Shown here piece after piece: positions 11,501 to 42,218 of a stretch of DNA of 64,000 bases. How positions within the stretch are numbered: position 1 is the stretch's first letter; each line of letters starts with the position of its first letter. The stretch is from Xiphydria camelus. Its lineage: Eukaryota > Arthropoda > Insecta > Hymenoptera > Xiphydriidae. The stretch is from NCBI GenBank assembly GCA_963678675.1, contig OY783193.1:1495501-1559500 (forward strand). Direction: 5' to 3'. The translations under genes were made by a program, and so were the position numbers. The notes below the pieces were generated by a model, which saw only the letters and a program-made list of their open reading frames with translations, did no database searches and was not told the DNA's origin.

Positions 11501-13825
11501 TATTTGTAATTACTAATGTGTAGGGCGGGATATTGATGGTTGTAGGATGGCTTGTCGGCGTAATGGTTAACATAACACGTTTATTCAATCTATCGTTTCT
11601 ACCAAGTTCAAGTCATTACACTGCTCCGCTCGATAGTCCGTCAGATAGTGACAGATTCTGGTGCCCCATTTTCGCATACAAGCCTCGAAGAGGGTTGAAA
11701 AGTACTTCGATTTTGAGTAGAATGAAGGGAAATTTACGAATGGTCCCTGGGGATAACATATGGAAAATTCGATTTTTCTTAACAAAAAAATAAAAGGTGT
11801 CTCTTGCCCATTTTTTCACGCAAGCCTTGTTCACTAATTGATTAATTAATAAAACCTGGCTTCGGAAAACCAAAGGCTTGAGTGTTGCAGGTGGCTAAAG
11901 GGTTGAAATAAGGTCGTAATCTTGTAAGGAAAAATCGAGATTTTGACCGATTTTCCCACACAAGCCTTTGATTTCCGAAGCCAGGTTTTATTAATTAATC
12001 ATTTAGTGAATAAGGCTTGCGTGAAAAAATTGGCAAGAGGTACCTTTTATTTTTTTTATTAAGAAAAATCGAATTTTCTGTATGTTATCCCCAGGGACCA
12101 TTCGTAAATTTCTCTTCATTCTACTCAAAATCGAAGTACTTTTCAACCCTCTTCAAGGCTTGTATGCGAAAATGGGGCACCAGAATCTGTCACTATCTGA
12201 CGGTCTACGAGGGTTGGTTCCGGACTGGCCCTCGCACACCTTTCTCCTCAGACGTACTTTTCAGTGGAGGGGCAAAATGTGACCTTTTTGGACACTTCCG
12301 TAAATGGCTTCGGCGTTCGACATTCCGCCCTTACCGCGTCATCCCGATTTCTCGACCACGCGCGCTAGCAGGTAACAACGGGCAACGGTTGACGGGAATG
12401 CTCGAAATAAACGCCTATTATTCGAACATTCCAGAGGCACTGAATCACCTCATCGTGCTTTCCCGATCATTGCTACGCGTTCCCTGTCCTGAGCGTACCG
12501 TTAGGTGCTTGCTACCTGTTCCTAACTGCCTGCATCGTTACTGTGGCGTTCGACGAGTTCCTTGTTTGCTCTTACAAATGGAAGATTACAAGATTTTATT
12601 TATTTTTACAGATACACATGAAAGCCAATACATTCATCTCTCTCAGATTTTTATGATAGGGTATCTGAAATTGCTGTGTCAGAAGCACATCAAAGGGGAT
12701 GTTTCTATGGGGATTTTATAAGTTTTCTATGAGAATCTATGATACGTTTTCAGTATAACTCGAAGCTCTTGACTTTTAATAACTCGGTGGTTTGATAACG
12801 GCTGATTTCTGACTGATAAATGGAAGGGAATGAGTATTAGACAAAGGTCGAGCTTGCGTCAATCAACGGGAAGAATTTAATCGGATCCTACATAGCGTAC
12901 GTCGTCTGGCTAGATATAAAGTATTGCCTGTGTGGACGAAGGACTGTACGCGCAACCAACTCGTCCATTATATAAGTAACCTATGTTCCAATCGGGATAA
13001 TTCGTATCCACATTACCGCGGTTCGACCGAGTATCTAATTGCCGTTCGGATTTAAATGCGATGTTGAGCAATGATGTCGTTTACCGTCGACATCGATGAG
13101 TTCTTCCCAGCCTGAGGAAAAAGTAGACCGCCTTCTCTCACTCTTATTTATCTCCTTCGACAGGCGACATTCTGCAGCGGGTTCAGCTGAAGTTGAGTGC
13201 CATGGAGAAGTGCGAAAATATCAGCATAGCCTCCGTCAATAGCGTGTGCACGGAGCCCGCCTTTTCGAGTGCAACTGACTGTAATGTAAGTACATATTCG
13301 ATAACAAACGATAAAGAAAGGGTTCGAGAAGATAATTATTCGCAGTTATAAGTGTGTTTCTCTCTACAAGATTATGACACCATTTGGAAAGGTAGAGAGA
13401 CGCGCTTATACCAGGCAACGAGTGCGAGGGAGATAGTCTTACTAGATTATGACGTGCTGCATTTCTAAATATCGTTCTTCAGCTCAGATTAGGTGGAAAA
13501 TGAGAAATGAAAAAACACGGGGCAGATAATTTTGTACAAATTTTTCGATTCTGCGATAAAAAAAAATTAACGTTAATACCGAATCGCTCTTTATGGTTGC
13601 GAATGATCAACTTGCTAACTTTCCTCGCTTTCCTTAAATCCACCTGATCAGGAAGAAGAGGTCGCCGGTAGCCCGATGCTCTGTCTCTTGGAAGACGGAA
13701 GGAGATGGGCCCTGATGGGCGTTGGCAGCTGGCGAATCGCCTGCTCCATGTCAGGGGTCGAGAGACCTCGCCTCTACGACAAGATTTCCTCGAACATCGC
13801 TTGGATAGAGTCGACGATCGGCTGA
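2591..13825 (+). CDS. Corin: Corin-like multidomain membrane serine protease homologue, 5' end missing
   Basis: Exons: 2591-2774, 7465-7678, 8241-8615, 8719-8951, 9039-9245, 9342-9555, 9871-10016, 10076-10250, 11009-11259, 13164-13285 and 13652-13825. All junctions keep phase, giving about 764 residues without the start. The order is a short cytoplasmic tail, one TM helix (near VLAAFLLFLLFSGVSIYLG), a SEA-like region, a Thr/Pro linker, a Frizzled CRD with ten cysteines, two LDLa repeats (the first lacking cysteines), an SRCR domain and a trypsin-like domain. This matches Corin architecture; in mammals Corin activates natriuretic peptide precursors at the cell surface. Here the protease is predicted dead: TTASC replaces TAAHC, the DIALL Asp is Thr, and GDSGGP reads EVAGSP. 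The R-IVGG activation site is also missing. The first exon opens after TTTTAG without an ATG, so an upstream exon must exist. A role as a receptor, scaffold or decoy is inference. Confidence 0.88.
2823..3051. mobile_element. Tc1/mariner-like MITE, TA flanks
   Basis: The left end is TA-CATTGAGAAAA and the right end TTCTCTCAGTG-TA. Inner parts are also inverted: 'cttgattatggtaaaagaaatatt' matches the reverse complement of the stretch near 2990-3020. It sits in the first visible Corin-like intron, about 50 bases after the TM exon. The TA duplication and CACTGA-type ends are typical of mariner-group MITEs. Confidence 0.7.
4290..4442. mobile_element. Small MITE with CACTGAGAAA ends and TA flanks
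   Basis: The left end is TA-CACTGAGAAAAAA and the right end TTTATTTCAGTG-TA. At about 150 bases it is non-coding, and the inside has weak dyad symmetry around 'aaaatagttacggtaactat'. It belongs to the same terminal family as the elements at 2823, 45737, 50775, 53512, 53634 and 54635. Confidence 0.7.
5012..5206. repeat. AT-rich inverted-repeat element, family D copy 2
   Basis: The segment contains 'gatttctatattaaccatat' and 'aatccata' phrases shared with 98-231. Its ends are inverted: CCATATGTGG near 5020 and again, as part of a small palindrome, near 5168-5200. It lies within the larger composite inverted repeat at 4629-5876. Confidence 0.5.
5226..5263. repeat. GA/CT microsatellite
   Basis: A short GAGAGAGA run is followed by an uninterrupted run of CT dinucleotides of about nine units. 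It is a simple repeat with no other feature. Confidence 0.85.
5876..5990. repeat. Dispersed TIR element, family A, partial copy 2
   Basis: This copy contains 'gaggctaaatttattcgcc', 'aagaaacttgaatcact' and 'cttttttgaagattatattt', which match the left half of the family A copies. The right half is missing. It abuts the right end of the 4629-5876 inverted repeat. Confidence 0.55.
7311..7430. repeat. Small TIR element shared with 47291-47446
   Basis: The left part 'gtgtaaaaaagtgatacaaa' and the right end 'ttttttacagtgta' are near inverted. The same order of phrases, with 'atttttaacaccatttcac' and 'atcattcagtctta', recurs at 47291-47446. It lies immediately upstream of the SEA-like exon of the Corin-like gene. 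Confidence 0.6.
11638..12203. repeat. Large foldback element in Corin-like intron 9
   Basis: Arms of about 235 bases are inverted copies. The left arm starts CCGTCAGATAGTGACAGATT and the right arm ends AATCTGTCACTATCTGACGG. Blocks containing CTGGTGCCCCATTTTCGCAT and the TAAAACCTGGCTTCGGAAA stretch recur in reverse complement. The loop is about 90 bases. An open frame across it has no recognisable content, so the element appears non-autonomous. Confidence 0.85.
13336..13600 (+). repeat. Dispersed repeat family B, copy 1
   Basis: This copy shares phrases such as 'gtttctctctacaagatta', 'gagatagtctta' and 'catttctaaatatcgttctt' with 41125-41345, and more loosely with 18850-19075. It lies in the last Corin-like intron. 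The copies share one orientation and have no clear TIR. A SINE-like origin is possible; no tRNA-like box pair was confirmed. Confidence 0.5.
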
Positions 13826-15206
13826 AACATCGGCAACGAGTCAACTACCGTTCGACCGGAAGTGTTCAATTTTGCATCGGCGCGGAAAGAGAGATAACGC
13901 GAGAGAAACGTTTTCTTATCGGGTGGCAGCAGACTTCGGATCGGATCCATCGAAATGGGACATAATCCGTTGTACAGGGATTGATATCGTGCGATGAGAT
14001 ACGCGTGACGAATCCGACAAACATTCGATAAGCATCTTTGCATGCGTAACGTAATCGTGCACGTTCGAGTAATCCTTCATTACCGTGGCAACGGAAAGAT
14101 CGTAGATTGTAAATAGTTATACAGCCATTGCAGAGACGGTGTGCGCGCGCGCGCTTATTTTTCTCGGGCCTCGCATCGACACTTGTACAACGCGAATGCA
14201 GGTATTCCATAACGTTCGATAAGTGCCATTTCCCGTAAGAGTTCGCGCAGCTCTGTAAATATGGAAGGAGTAAAATAGTAAGCGCTTGAAAAAAATGACG
14301 TATGCTGTATTAGCAGAAGACGACAAATCGGGGAATCTCAATTTTCATTCCTCCACCTTTGCGTCGCGCGATGAGTTGATTTGAAAATGTTACGTGAACA
14401 AGAAATTTATTTAGACTATGAGTTACAGAGAATGAGTAGTGAAGAGAATTGATTAATTCTGTCTCGAGTTTAACACAGAATATCTGCACTCGCGTATTCC
14501 ATTGAACCCGTATGACGTTATCGCGAAGGGCGCAAACATTGTATCGCTCGACCCGTGCGAACAAAGACAGAAACGGGAGATAGTTATAGAATGTGCATAC
14601 ACATGCAACGGAACACAGCTACTGATTTTAGTACGCGCGAAATCGTAATTTATGTACCGTTTACAGATATATATAGGTTAAGTAATTTTTCTCGACGATG
14701 ACCTTCTGTACCGTATTGCACTGTAATTAAAATTTGCGCAATAAATCTTACACCAGTACGTTTTCATTGCTTATCGAGTTTCATTGCGTATGCCTACACG
14801 CTTCGTTCTTTTCACCTTCACTTTTCCTCGGATGAACTTTACGCGCGAGCGTCGTAGGTGGGAATGTGCTTTTATAGCGATAGCACGAGAGAAGGGGATG
14901 ACTAGACGCGTGCATCAAAACGCATTCGAGCACCAGGTCCGGTGTCGTTCTTACGTCTCTTCGCCGAGTGCGATATTGTCCAGCAGGCGAGATGGTAAGT
15001 GAAGTTTTGTTCGACAATCTGTAGTGCATTCAGAGGACCTCTAAAAATAGCTGGACTCGCGAGACCGCACAAGCATGTTTGTTGTTTCGTTCTCTCTTTC
15101 CTCTTAGATATGACGTTACATAACATTCGCCCTGTAACTGTATTCGCGTTAGAGGTATCGGATAACCCGAACCGCCGACGAACCATAGACTGCGCTAAGT
15201 GCGTCC
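13826..15206. other. Intergenic space between the Corin-like and PNPO-like genes
   Basis: No gene is seen in this 1.4-kb gap. The first 0.9 kb is probably the 3' UTR of the Corin-like gene, since an AATAAA lies at 14740-14745. The rest is likely the promoter and 5' UTR of the PNPO-like gene, which lies on the same strand. Confidence 0.5.
14740..14745 (+). terminator. Candidate poly(A) signal of the Corin-like gene
   Basis: AATAAA occurs about 0.9 kb downstream of the Corin-like stop codon, in AT-rich sequence and ahead of the next gene on the same strand. The 3' UTR length is inferred. Confidence 0.35.
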
Positions 15207-17344
15207 ATGCGAAAGTTGACACTCTTCATGCTCGCTCGCGCGACTTCTATGCCCACACGCAATATTATGTCTCGCTGGGCAACTTGGCGGCACGAGCGTT
15301 GCGATGTTTTTTCGAAACATTATTACATCAAAAATGTCCCTCCGCGAAAGGCCATCCGGGACGAGAGAACCCCTCGATCCGAGCTGTCCGACTTGGCGCA
15401 CATAGAGACGAAGAGCGGGAATCCGATGGACCTCTTCAGAGAGTGGCACGAGGAGACCAAGACGTTCTCCACGGAGACGCCAAATGCTTTTTGTTTGGCT
15501 ACGGTTTCCAAGTAAGTTTGGAAGACCGACGATCTTCGAGATTCGGCTCCGATCTGTGAAAAGGTATCTACGACTTACCTACGCTAACCGTTTCTTAGGG
15601 ATTATAAGATCAGCGCGCGGCACTTACTCCTTCGACGTCTGGACGAGGACGGTTTCGCCTTTATGACGGACGGACGCAGCCGTAAAGCTCACGATTTGGC
15701 AAGTACACAAGATTCCGGGTAGACGAATGTATGTACATGGAGAAAATTGAACGGTAACGATTACTATGTCAAAATAGTAAGTACATAAGTGACAGCTCCG
15801 ATAATATTGCGTTGAATAATCTGCAGAATGTTAATAATCACTATTCGAGTAGTAATCGTTACTATGCTGCAGATTACTCAACGCAATATTGTCGAAGCTG
15901 TCATCTATTTATTATTCTTACACAGTAATCGTTACTATTCAATTTTCTCCGTAATACCCGAAGCTACCTGAATCTAAGCGACAATCGCCAATACGCATTT
16001 TTCATAAACCTCTTCCCAGTGGATCGACTTGTGATATATTAATTACGTCACGTATATCAAAGAATAATGAATGAGAAATTTTAGATCGGCGATTGGTATA
16101 GAATTATTTTCTCCGACCAAACTCGTAAGTCTCAAAATTCGTCGATCCGTTAGCGGTTGAGACGGATTCATTGTCCTTGGGTACATATCCTGCTCGTAGC
16201 ATTTTTCTCGCGATGCATATAGCTATGCGTTGCGCGGATGACAATAACGGCTTTTACTTTTTAGTCGGAAATGAACTCCGCTGCTATGTGTTTCCTCTGG
16301 TCCTATCAAAACGATCGGAAGGAGCATATATCACGACAGGTAAATGATACGATCGGATGGTGTTAATAAGGCGATACGAATGATAGAAAGAAATCATAGA
16401 GAAACGTACACAATTGCATCAGGTGCGAATAGAGGGAATCGTGGAGAAGTTGCCGAAGGAGCTGTGCCGGGATCTGTACGACGGGGAACCGCTCTACTGC
16501 AAGGTCCGCGCCCACCTTTGCGTGCAGGGTCGCGAGATCGATTGGAACGATCTGAAGCAACGGCACGATAACATAATGCGGGAGGTTCGTAGTGGCGAAA
16601 ACAGTTTGCCGATGCCGGAACATGTGTAAGTGAGCGACGATTGCTTCAGTCGGTATGAGATTAAGGGGCGTCTTTTAGCATTACTGTATGTTAGCCAAAT
16701 TAACACAAATCAGTGGTCCCCAAATATCTCTTTCTCTGTTTATTTCTATGCGCCGAAATCAATTACAATCGATTGTATCTAATTATTACCAGGCCGCCAG
16801 CGCGCGGTTTTTTGCTTCTAATTGTCTAAAAATTTACTTTAAAAATTGTGTTAGCAATCATGGTTGGTAATAGGAATCGCCTGCGATTTTCTTAATCTGA
16901 TAATAAATTTGTAGACAATTTCAACTAAAAAACCGCGCGCTAGCAGGCTGGTAGTAATTTAATACGATCGATTAGAATTAATTTCGGCGCATATGAGTAA
17001 GCACGGACAGAGATACTTCTTTTTGATATAATTGAATACAATCGATTCAAATTGATTTCGGCGCATAGAAATAAACCGGAAAAGAGATATTTCGGGATCA
17101 CTGATTTATGTCAATTTTGCCAACATACATTAATGCTAAAAGATACCCCTTAAAACTGGTTCGTTTTTGAGAGTGGCGTTTCACTAACTACTGCTTCGCT
17201 ATTCTCTGCTTCAGCGTGGGGTATAAAGTCATACCGACCATGATGGAATTTTACTCCGCGAGAGATTACTTGATAGCTGATCGATTATTGTTCGAGAGAG
17301 ACCAGCCAACCAGTTCCTGGGGGTATTGTCACATTGCAGCGTGA
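15207..17344 (+). CDS. PNPO: Divergent pyridoxine/pyridoxamine 5'-phosphate oxidase family protein
   Basis: Exons: 15207-15511, 15599-15698, 16265-16339, 16423-16625 and 17215-17344, giving 270 residues. An in-frame TAG at 15186 fixes the 5' limit, so ATG 15207 is the first possible start. The first 45 or so residues are rich in Arg and Ser and poor in acids, like a mitochondrial presequence. The core follows PNPO: NPMDLFREWHEE, ATVSKDYKISARHLLLRR, an SRKAHDL FMN-binding segment, RQVRIEG and a C-terminal MEFY...DRLLF block. PNPO makes pyridoxal 5'-phosphate using FMN. Odd points are the loss of the usual SRPxSS stretch after the conserved Tyr, NRLHDR read as YLIADR, and the final RLAP replaced by HIAA. 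Intron 2 needs a GC donor (GCAAGT at 15699) to stay in frame. It may be a non-catalytic or retooled paralogue. Confidence 0.82.
15738..15952. repeat. Foldback MITE in PNPO-like intron 2
   Basis: The left arm starts GGAGAAAATTGAACGGTAAC and the right arm ends in the reverse complement, GTTACTATTCAATTTTCTCC. Inner phrases GACAGCT and ATATTGCGTTGA are also mirrored. The arms are about 95 bases and the loop about 30. It lies wholly inside the intron 15699-16264. Confidence 0.8.
16661..17153. repeat. Foldback element in PNPO-like intron 4 with a duplicated arm segment
   Basis: The ends are TTAAGGGG and CCCCTTAA. The left arm carries TTTATTTCTATGCGCCGAAA and the right arm holds that block twice in reverse complement (near 16980-17000 and 17058-17080), so the right arm has an internal duplication. 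Nearer the centre, AACCGCGCGCTAGCAGGCTG and its mirror flank a loop of about 60 bases. Confidence 0.8.
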
Positions 17345-18630
17345 ACAGATGATTATATCTAGCGATTCGATAACATTTTCTATTTACCTAGCATCAAAGT
17401 ATTATCCCAATATTATTTATACAGTGTTTTTAATAATAATTTGTATTAAACGAAAAATTTTATTGCGAAATGTTGATAAAAGTACGGAAAGTCGAGACTG
17501 CCCGTTAGGAGAAATACGATGCGATCGATAAGTTCCCTCAGTTCCGAAATAGCTTTGTAGTCATATCATAATTAGCCGAAGCAGCTCCATGCGCTTTCTA
17601 GATAATTTCGAGAAAGTCAAGTTAGGAGTATTCCGGGCGCTTTCTATTAGTAAGTAAAGCATGGAATCGGGTCTCGCTTCGGCTATTCAATATTTAACCA
17701 TTCGCATATAAAGTTTATCAAATCTATTCTAATTATCGGATATTTTATTATAATTTTCCCCTGTGAATGGACGCCTTTCAGGCGCTATTTTCGGTTGGAT
17801 TAACGGAGTTCGGATTAACGAGGCTCTGGTAGATTTCGCCCGATCATTTGAGCCTTGCATTGACCGTTTCCTATAATGATGTAGAGTGATTCACTTGCCG
17901 GGAACAGCTGCTCCTGTTTAATTGTAAAATATATATCAGGGGGCTTTATGAAAAGGGTAAATGCACTCCTTTTGTCCAAACTTTTGACGTCTACTCTTAT
18001 AGACAAGTAAAATATTTTTAAAAATATCATTTTCTCCTAATCGCCGAACTTCCGAATGGAAAAAGTTTGAAAAATATTGAAGATGTCAGTTAGGATCAGT
18101 GGTGGCTCGCCGATTTTTTCCAGTCGCTCACAAACCAGCGACCATTCTCCTACTTGCAGGTATAGCCAGGCAGTTATAAATACAACCTGACCCGTCCTAA
18201 GCCCGGCTTCGCTATCCCCAAAATCCTTGCAGATCCAGGTACGTGCCTGGCAATGTCAGGCAGGCACCCTGGGCTTCGAGTTAGGTCATCCTTATAATTT
18301 AAGTATTACTCCTCCAAGAGTAGGTACTAAATTTCCAAAATTATATAAAAAAACCATCCACACGACGCCATTTGGACGTCATCTCGACTAATAATTTCTT
18401 CACGGGTAGTCTTCCTCAGAACCACTTGCCGCGCGAACCACGCGTCCAGTGAGACGATAATCAATGCTTTGCCGCTTATCAAGAGTGTTACTAAAAGCCA
18501 CTAGATGTCGAGCCGGTTCAATCTTCGCTGGTGGGGGGTCCCCTGACCTCCCTAGCAAGAGCGTCGAGCATGCTGCCGGCACTCAGTGTTTGACCTTACA
18601 GCCATCCGAGTCATTGTACGATCGAGCGAC
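17345..18630. other. Intergenic space between the PNPO-like gene and CAD
   Basis: No gene is seen. The first part holds a candidate ATTAAA poly(A) signal (17445-17450) about 100 bases after the PNPO-like stop. A 117-base inverted element lies at 17571-17687. The last few hundred bases should hold the CAD promoter and 5' UTR; no clear TATA box was identified. Confidence 0.5.
17571..17687. repeat. Short inverted-repeat element
   Basis: ATTAGCCGAAGCAGCTCCAT at the left is mirrored by ATGGAATCGG...GCTTCGGCTAT at the right. The inner GAAAG and CTTTC blocks are also paired. It is a small hairpin-forming element between two genes on the same strand. Confidence 0.6.
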
Positions 18631-38537
<19,907 letters not shown>

Positions 38538-39724
38538 TCGAGAGGATCGCGGTCTCGACTCGACTCACCGGCGTATCGTATAACGAGCCATTCGAGGATT
38601 CGTGGTCGAGGTCCTTCCGGAAAAGCGCCTCGACCCTGACCGCGTAGACTCGTCGAGGACGATCTTGACGGGCGTCATACGGAGAGATATCGGGGAGGAG
38701 AGAGGCTCATCGTCGTCCTCGTCGTCGATTGACAAATAACGACGCGGTATCGTTATTCATTCCATTAGTATCCGCTAAATGGGCGCATCACTATTTATTC
38801 GACGTCAATATCCGCCGCGGGATATTTATTTTTACACCGTACTTTAACAATCGCGCGCTGTACGCGCGGAAAGTTATTTTTCTATTGCCTGCTTCGAGAG
38901 AACTTGCAAGAATTCCGCTTTGACGAGTGCCTCGTACGGAGAAGAGAAAGTGACGACGAGACACCCTCCGTAGGAAGAATACCTGAAAGAGATCCGAGTC
39001 TTCTCTCGGCATACGCTAATTCCGGTTTTAAGTGTAATCTCGGTGGACACAGTCTTTAGCGACGTGGAACGGCGAACGACTGGATTAAGTCGCGATGGAT
39101 TACTCGGTCTCGTTGCTGCCTGCATCTCGAGGGAACGGCTGATCCGCGAAACGTCAAACATCGAGTCTCGCGATTGCTTAATACCGGAATTAACAGCGGA
39201 GACGCAGTTATCGACACGCATGTATATGGACCCTGAAGTAGAGGATCGTGTGTGCCATACCAGATGGTCATGGTTCCTTCATGAGTATTCCATTCGTCGA
39301 CGAATAAACCAGATTTCCGCTCGCACCACTGCGAGTGGTGTGCAAGTACGTTGACCTTGAGGATATCGTGTCTACCTCGGCACAGCACCTGTGCATACGT
39401 AATGTAACATTTGCATCGATGCCGAGGTAAGTTCATCGATCTTGGACTCCTCCTGTGACCTTCGTATAATGTAATTAGATGGCCTGATATACTTTTTTTT
39501 ATTCCTCGAGTAAAGATTTGTGTAGTGCCAAGGAAAACCTCTCCATCGCATACATGTATATATTCCAGTAAGATTTCTGGAATTCTTCGAGTATCCTCGA
39601 CGACTCCGTTTCAGTGGCCGAGTAAGATAATTCGAGGTCAAGGCGAGTACGCGTTAAACTGGAACACGAGCATTGCGCTGGACTCGGGAAATCTGATGCT
39701 TCGTATTTCTCAAACTTTTATATT

Positions 39725-39807
39725 TGAAGACCTCGGCTATATAAAACTTGTTAACTAGCATGGAACTTCAATCAGTTCAGGAACAGGTTTTACAGCCGAG
39801 GTCTTCA
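39725..39807. repeat. Short perfect-arm hairpin
   Basis: TGAAGACCTCGGCT at the left is the exact reverse complement of AGCCGAGGTCTTCA at the right, with flanking 'ataaaac' and 'gttttac' extending the pairing. The loop is about 45 bases. It could be a small MITE or a structured RNA; there is no evidence to decide. Confidence 0.6.
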
Positions 39808-41124
39808 TTTAATTAAACGAACACGAGGCGCTTCCAAAACAGAGCCGATTCACTTGTACTTTTATCGGTGCCCTTACCGATACACTCGTAAATCTGGGTT
39901 TTTACTGTGGGTACGATCGTACTGATTTATAGGATAGAAATTAGCCCGGAAAAATAATCACGAGACAATGATGCGACGATCCCTTGTGATCCCCATTGAG
40001 ATTGGGGAAATGAACGTACTATCTGTAATTCATTGTGATACGCCTAATTGAACGTTATGTATCAAGACTTTATATTCGATATTTTATACTTATCGTTAAA
40101 TATTAACGTTGCAATTTGTTAAATAAAGGTTGACGGGCGAACGGCGGACGACCAACGAGAATCTTTTCGTTGTAGTGAAGTCGGATTTCGCAGTCACGAA
40201 AAAAAAAATTATAGTCTTATCATAACCCAGATGCCGGAAAAATTCCACGATTATCCGTAGATAAGCAACGCGGACAATAAGAGGCTCTACTGCACAGCCG
40301 TATATCTGCCTCGCATTTTGATGTTTAATCGTGGAAGCTTTTCTTATACACACGACTCAAATAATATTTACCAAGATTTACCACCGATTTATACGGTGCT
40401 ATTTTCCGAGCTTATCGAGTTAATCGGCAGTTAAGACATTGCGGCGATCGTTAATGTCTCTGTACACGATGGCCTATTTTTTCTCGCTGCTTGGTTCCAG
40501 ATAAAATATATATTTTTCTTATACGAAAAAGATACATGATTAATTCAATAGAGGGAGAAAAGTAGAATAAAATCTCTAACGATTAAAAAGTGCTTTAATT
40601 ATTTTTCAATTTAAATTAATTTCAAATATATACAGCGATGACGGAGCGTAATTTAAAATACAACGAATTCGGCAAATCAACGTCAATCCGTCATTAAAGT
40701 CGGCTCGGTGCTGGATTACAGTAACTCCTATTTCCGCCATTCATACTGCATTATCTGCATCGCTCGGAGTGCAAACGGATATATCATCTCGTCGGGCAAG
40801 CGCTTCGCAGAATAATCGTAACGCGATGCGCATACTTCAGATTAATCGCGCCCGACTTGAGATCCGATTAACAATTGTCTCTCGATAAGGCACTTCTTAT
40901 AACATTCCACATTATATCCATGCATTCGTACGTGCATACATCAATATTAAATACAGTCTCTCTCACTCGCGTATATATTTCCTTTGGAACGAGTAGCTTT
41001 AACATTACACATCGCTGCAGCGCGAATTCGGTCTTTAAATAAAAAAAATATTCATATTTCAAAATGCAATTTATAATCTGCATACATAGTCAATAGCACA
41101 CGAAAAAGAAAATATCCGAAAAAA

Positions 41125-41345
41125 TAATTATTCGCCGAGTTATAAATGCATTTCTCTCTACAACATCGTGACGTCATCGGAACGCCAGAGAGTGAGAGAG
41201 ATAGACTTACAGCACGATGACGTAGCCACATTTCTGAATATCGTTTTCCAGCTCGGATAAGACTGAAAATGATAAATAAAAAAATACGGGGTACTTGGCT
41301 AATATTGCCCACATTTCTCGAATCTGCGATTAAAGAAATTGCTTA
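41125..41345 (+). repeat. Dispersed repeat family B, copy 3
   Basis: The phrases 'aataattattcgccgagtta', 'atttctctctacaacatcgt', 'atttctgaatatcgttttcc' and 'atttctcgaatctgcgatta' match 13336-13600 in the same order and orientation. It is probably a retroposed or SINE-like element. Confidence 0.55.
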
Positions 41346-42218
41346 AAAACCGAATTCTCAGTGCAACGGCGATGTATCGAAAAATCAGCACTAACGTTCT
41401 AAGCGCTGATTGAGAGCATCGATTCAGCCCCCACGGCGAAGTTCAAAGCGACGTTTCCGACGAGCGCCGAAGAGGCTGACGAAGACCACCGTGATCCGTC
41501 CGTTGGCGGGGTTGCTATTTCGAACACGAGCGGCATATGCACAAATATACACCCACGCGTGTATATATCAGTGCACCTGTTTTATAGCGTACACACGCGC
41601 AAACGATACTTGATATTCGTAAATAAATGCATCTGTAATATATCGTAGGAAGGCGTCGCGTATCGCTACCGGTGACTAAACGCGATAACGCCTTTAGATA
41701 AATCTTCACTCCTTTTCTTTATGTCGCATAACGCGTACTGCTCGTTTCCCGTAATATCGCGTCTCACACGTAGCAAGATAAAATGAGACTACGATCGCTG
41801 CCAGAGAGACGTCTACTTCCGGCGCGATTATCTCTCTTCCTGTGAAGTTTTTGCCTACAGCGATGTAGAACTTTTTTATAGAGCAGTGTATGCTCTACGA
41901 AAAAGCTTGATGCCAAATCGAGCTAACGTTTACGCATAAGGAGATAATCGCGTCTGAAATTTGTCTTATTTTCTGTGACAAAGTGGTATACGCTTATAAC
42001 TGAACATCAGTGGCTATTTATCGATTATCGGCCGTATCCATTTTTCGCTTTTATGAATTAACTACTAAAATCGTTGAGACCACAACGAAAGTTCGAACAG
42101 TTAATGGGAAGATACAGATGTTTCGCTGGACCTTCGATCGTCCGCGCCACGCGTTCGAACTCGATCTGCATTAGGTACAGATCATCGCGTGCTGCGTCGA
42201 GAACGACGCTCCGACCGA

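Larger units (their letters stand above)
38538..42218. other. Intergenic space between CAD and the 121-residue membrane gene
   Basis: These 3.7 kb lie between two convergent genes, so they should contain both 3' UTRs. No coding exon is recognised. The stretch holds a short perfect hairpin (39725-39807) and a family B repeat (41125-41345). The remainder is AT-rich, with no domain in any open frame. Confidence 0.55.

Noticed and set aside
12017..12721. 234-codon plus-strand open frame
   Set aside because: Half of it is the right arm of the foldback element and the rest lacks any domain; it lies in a Corin-like intron.
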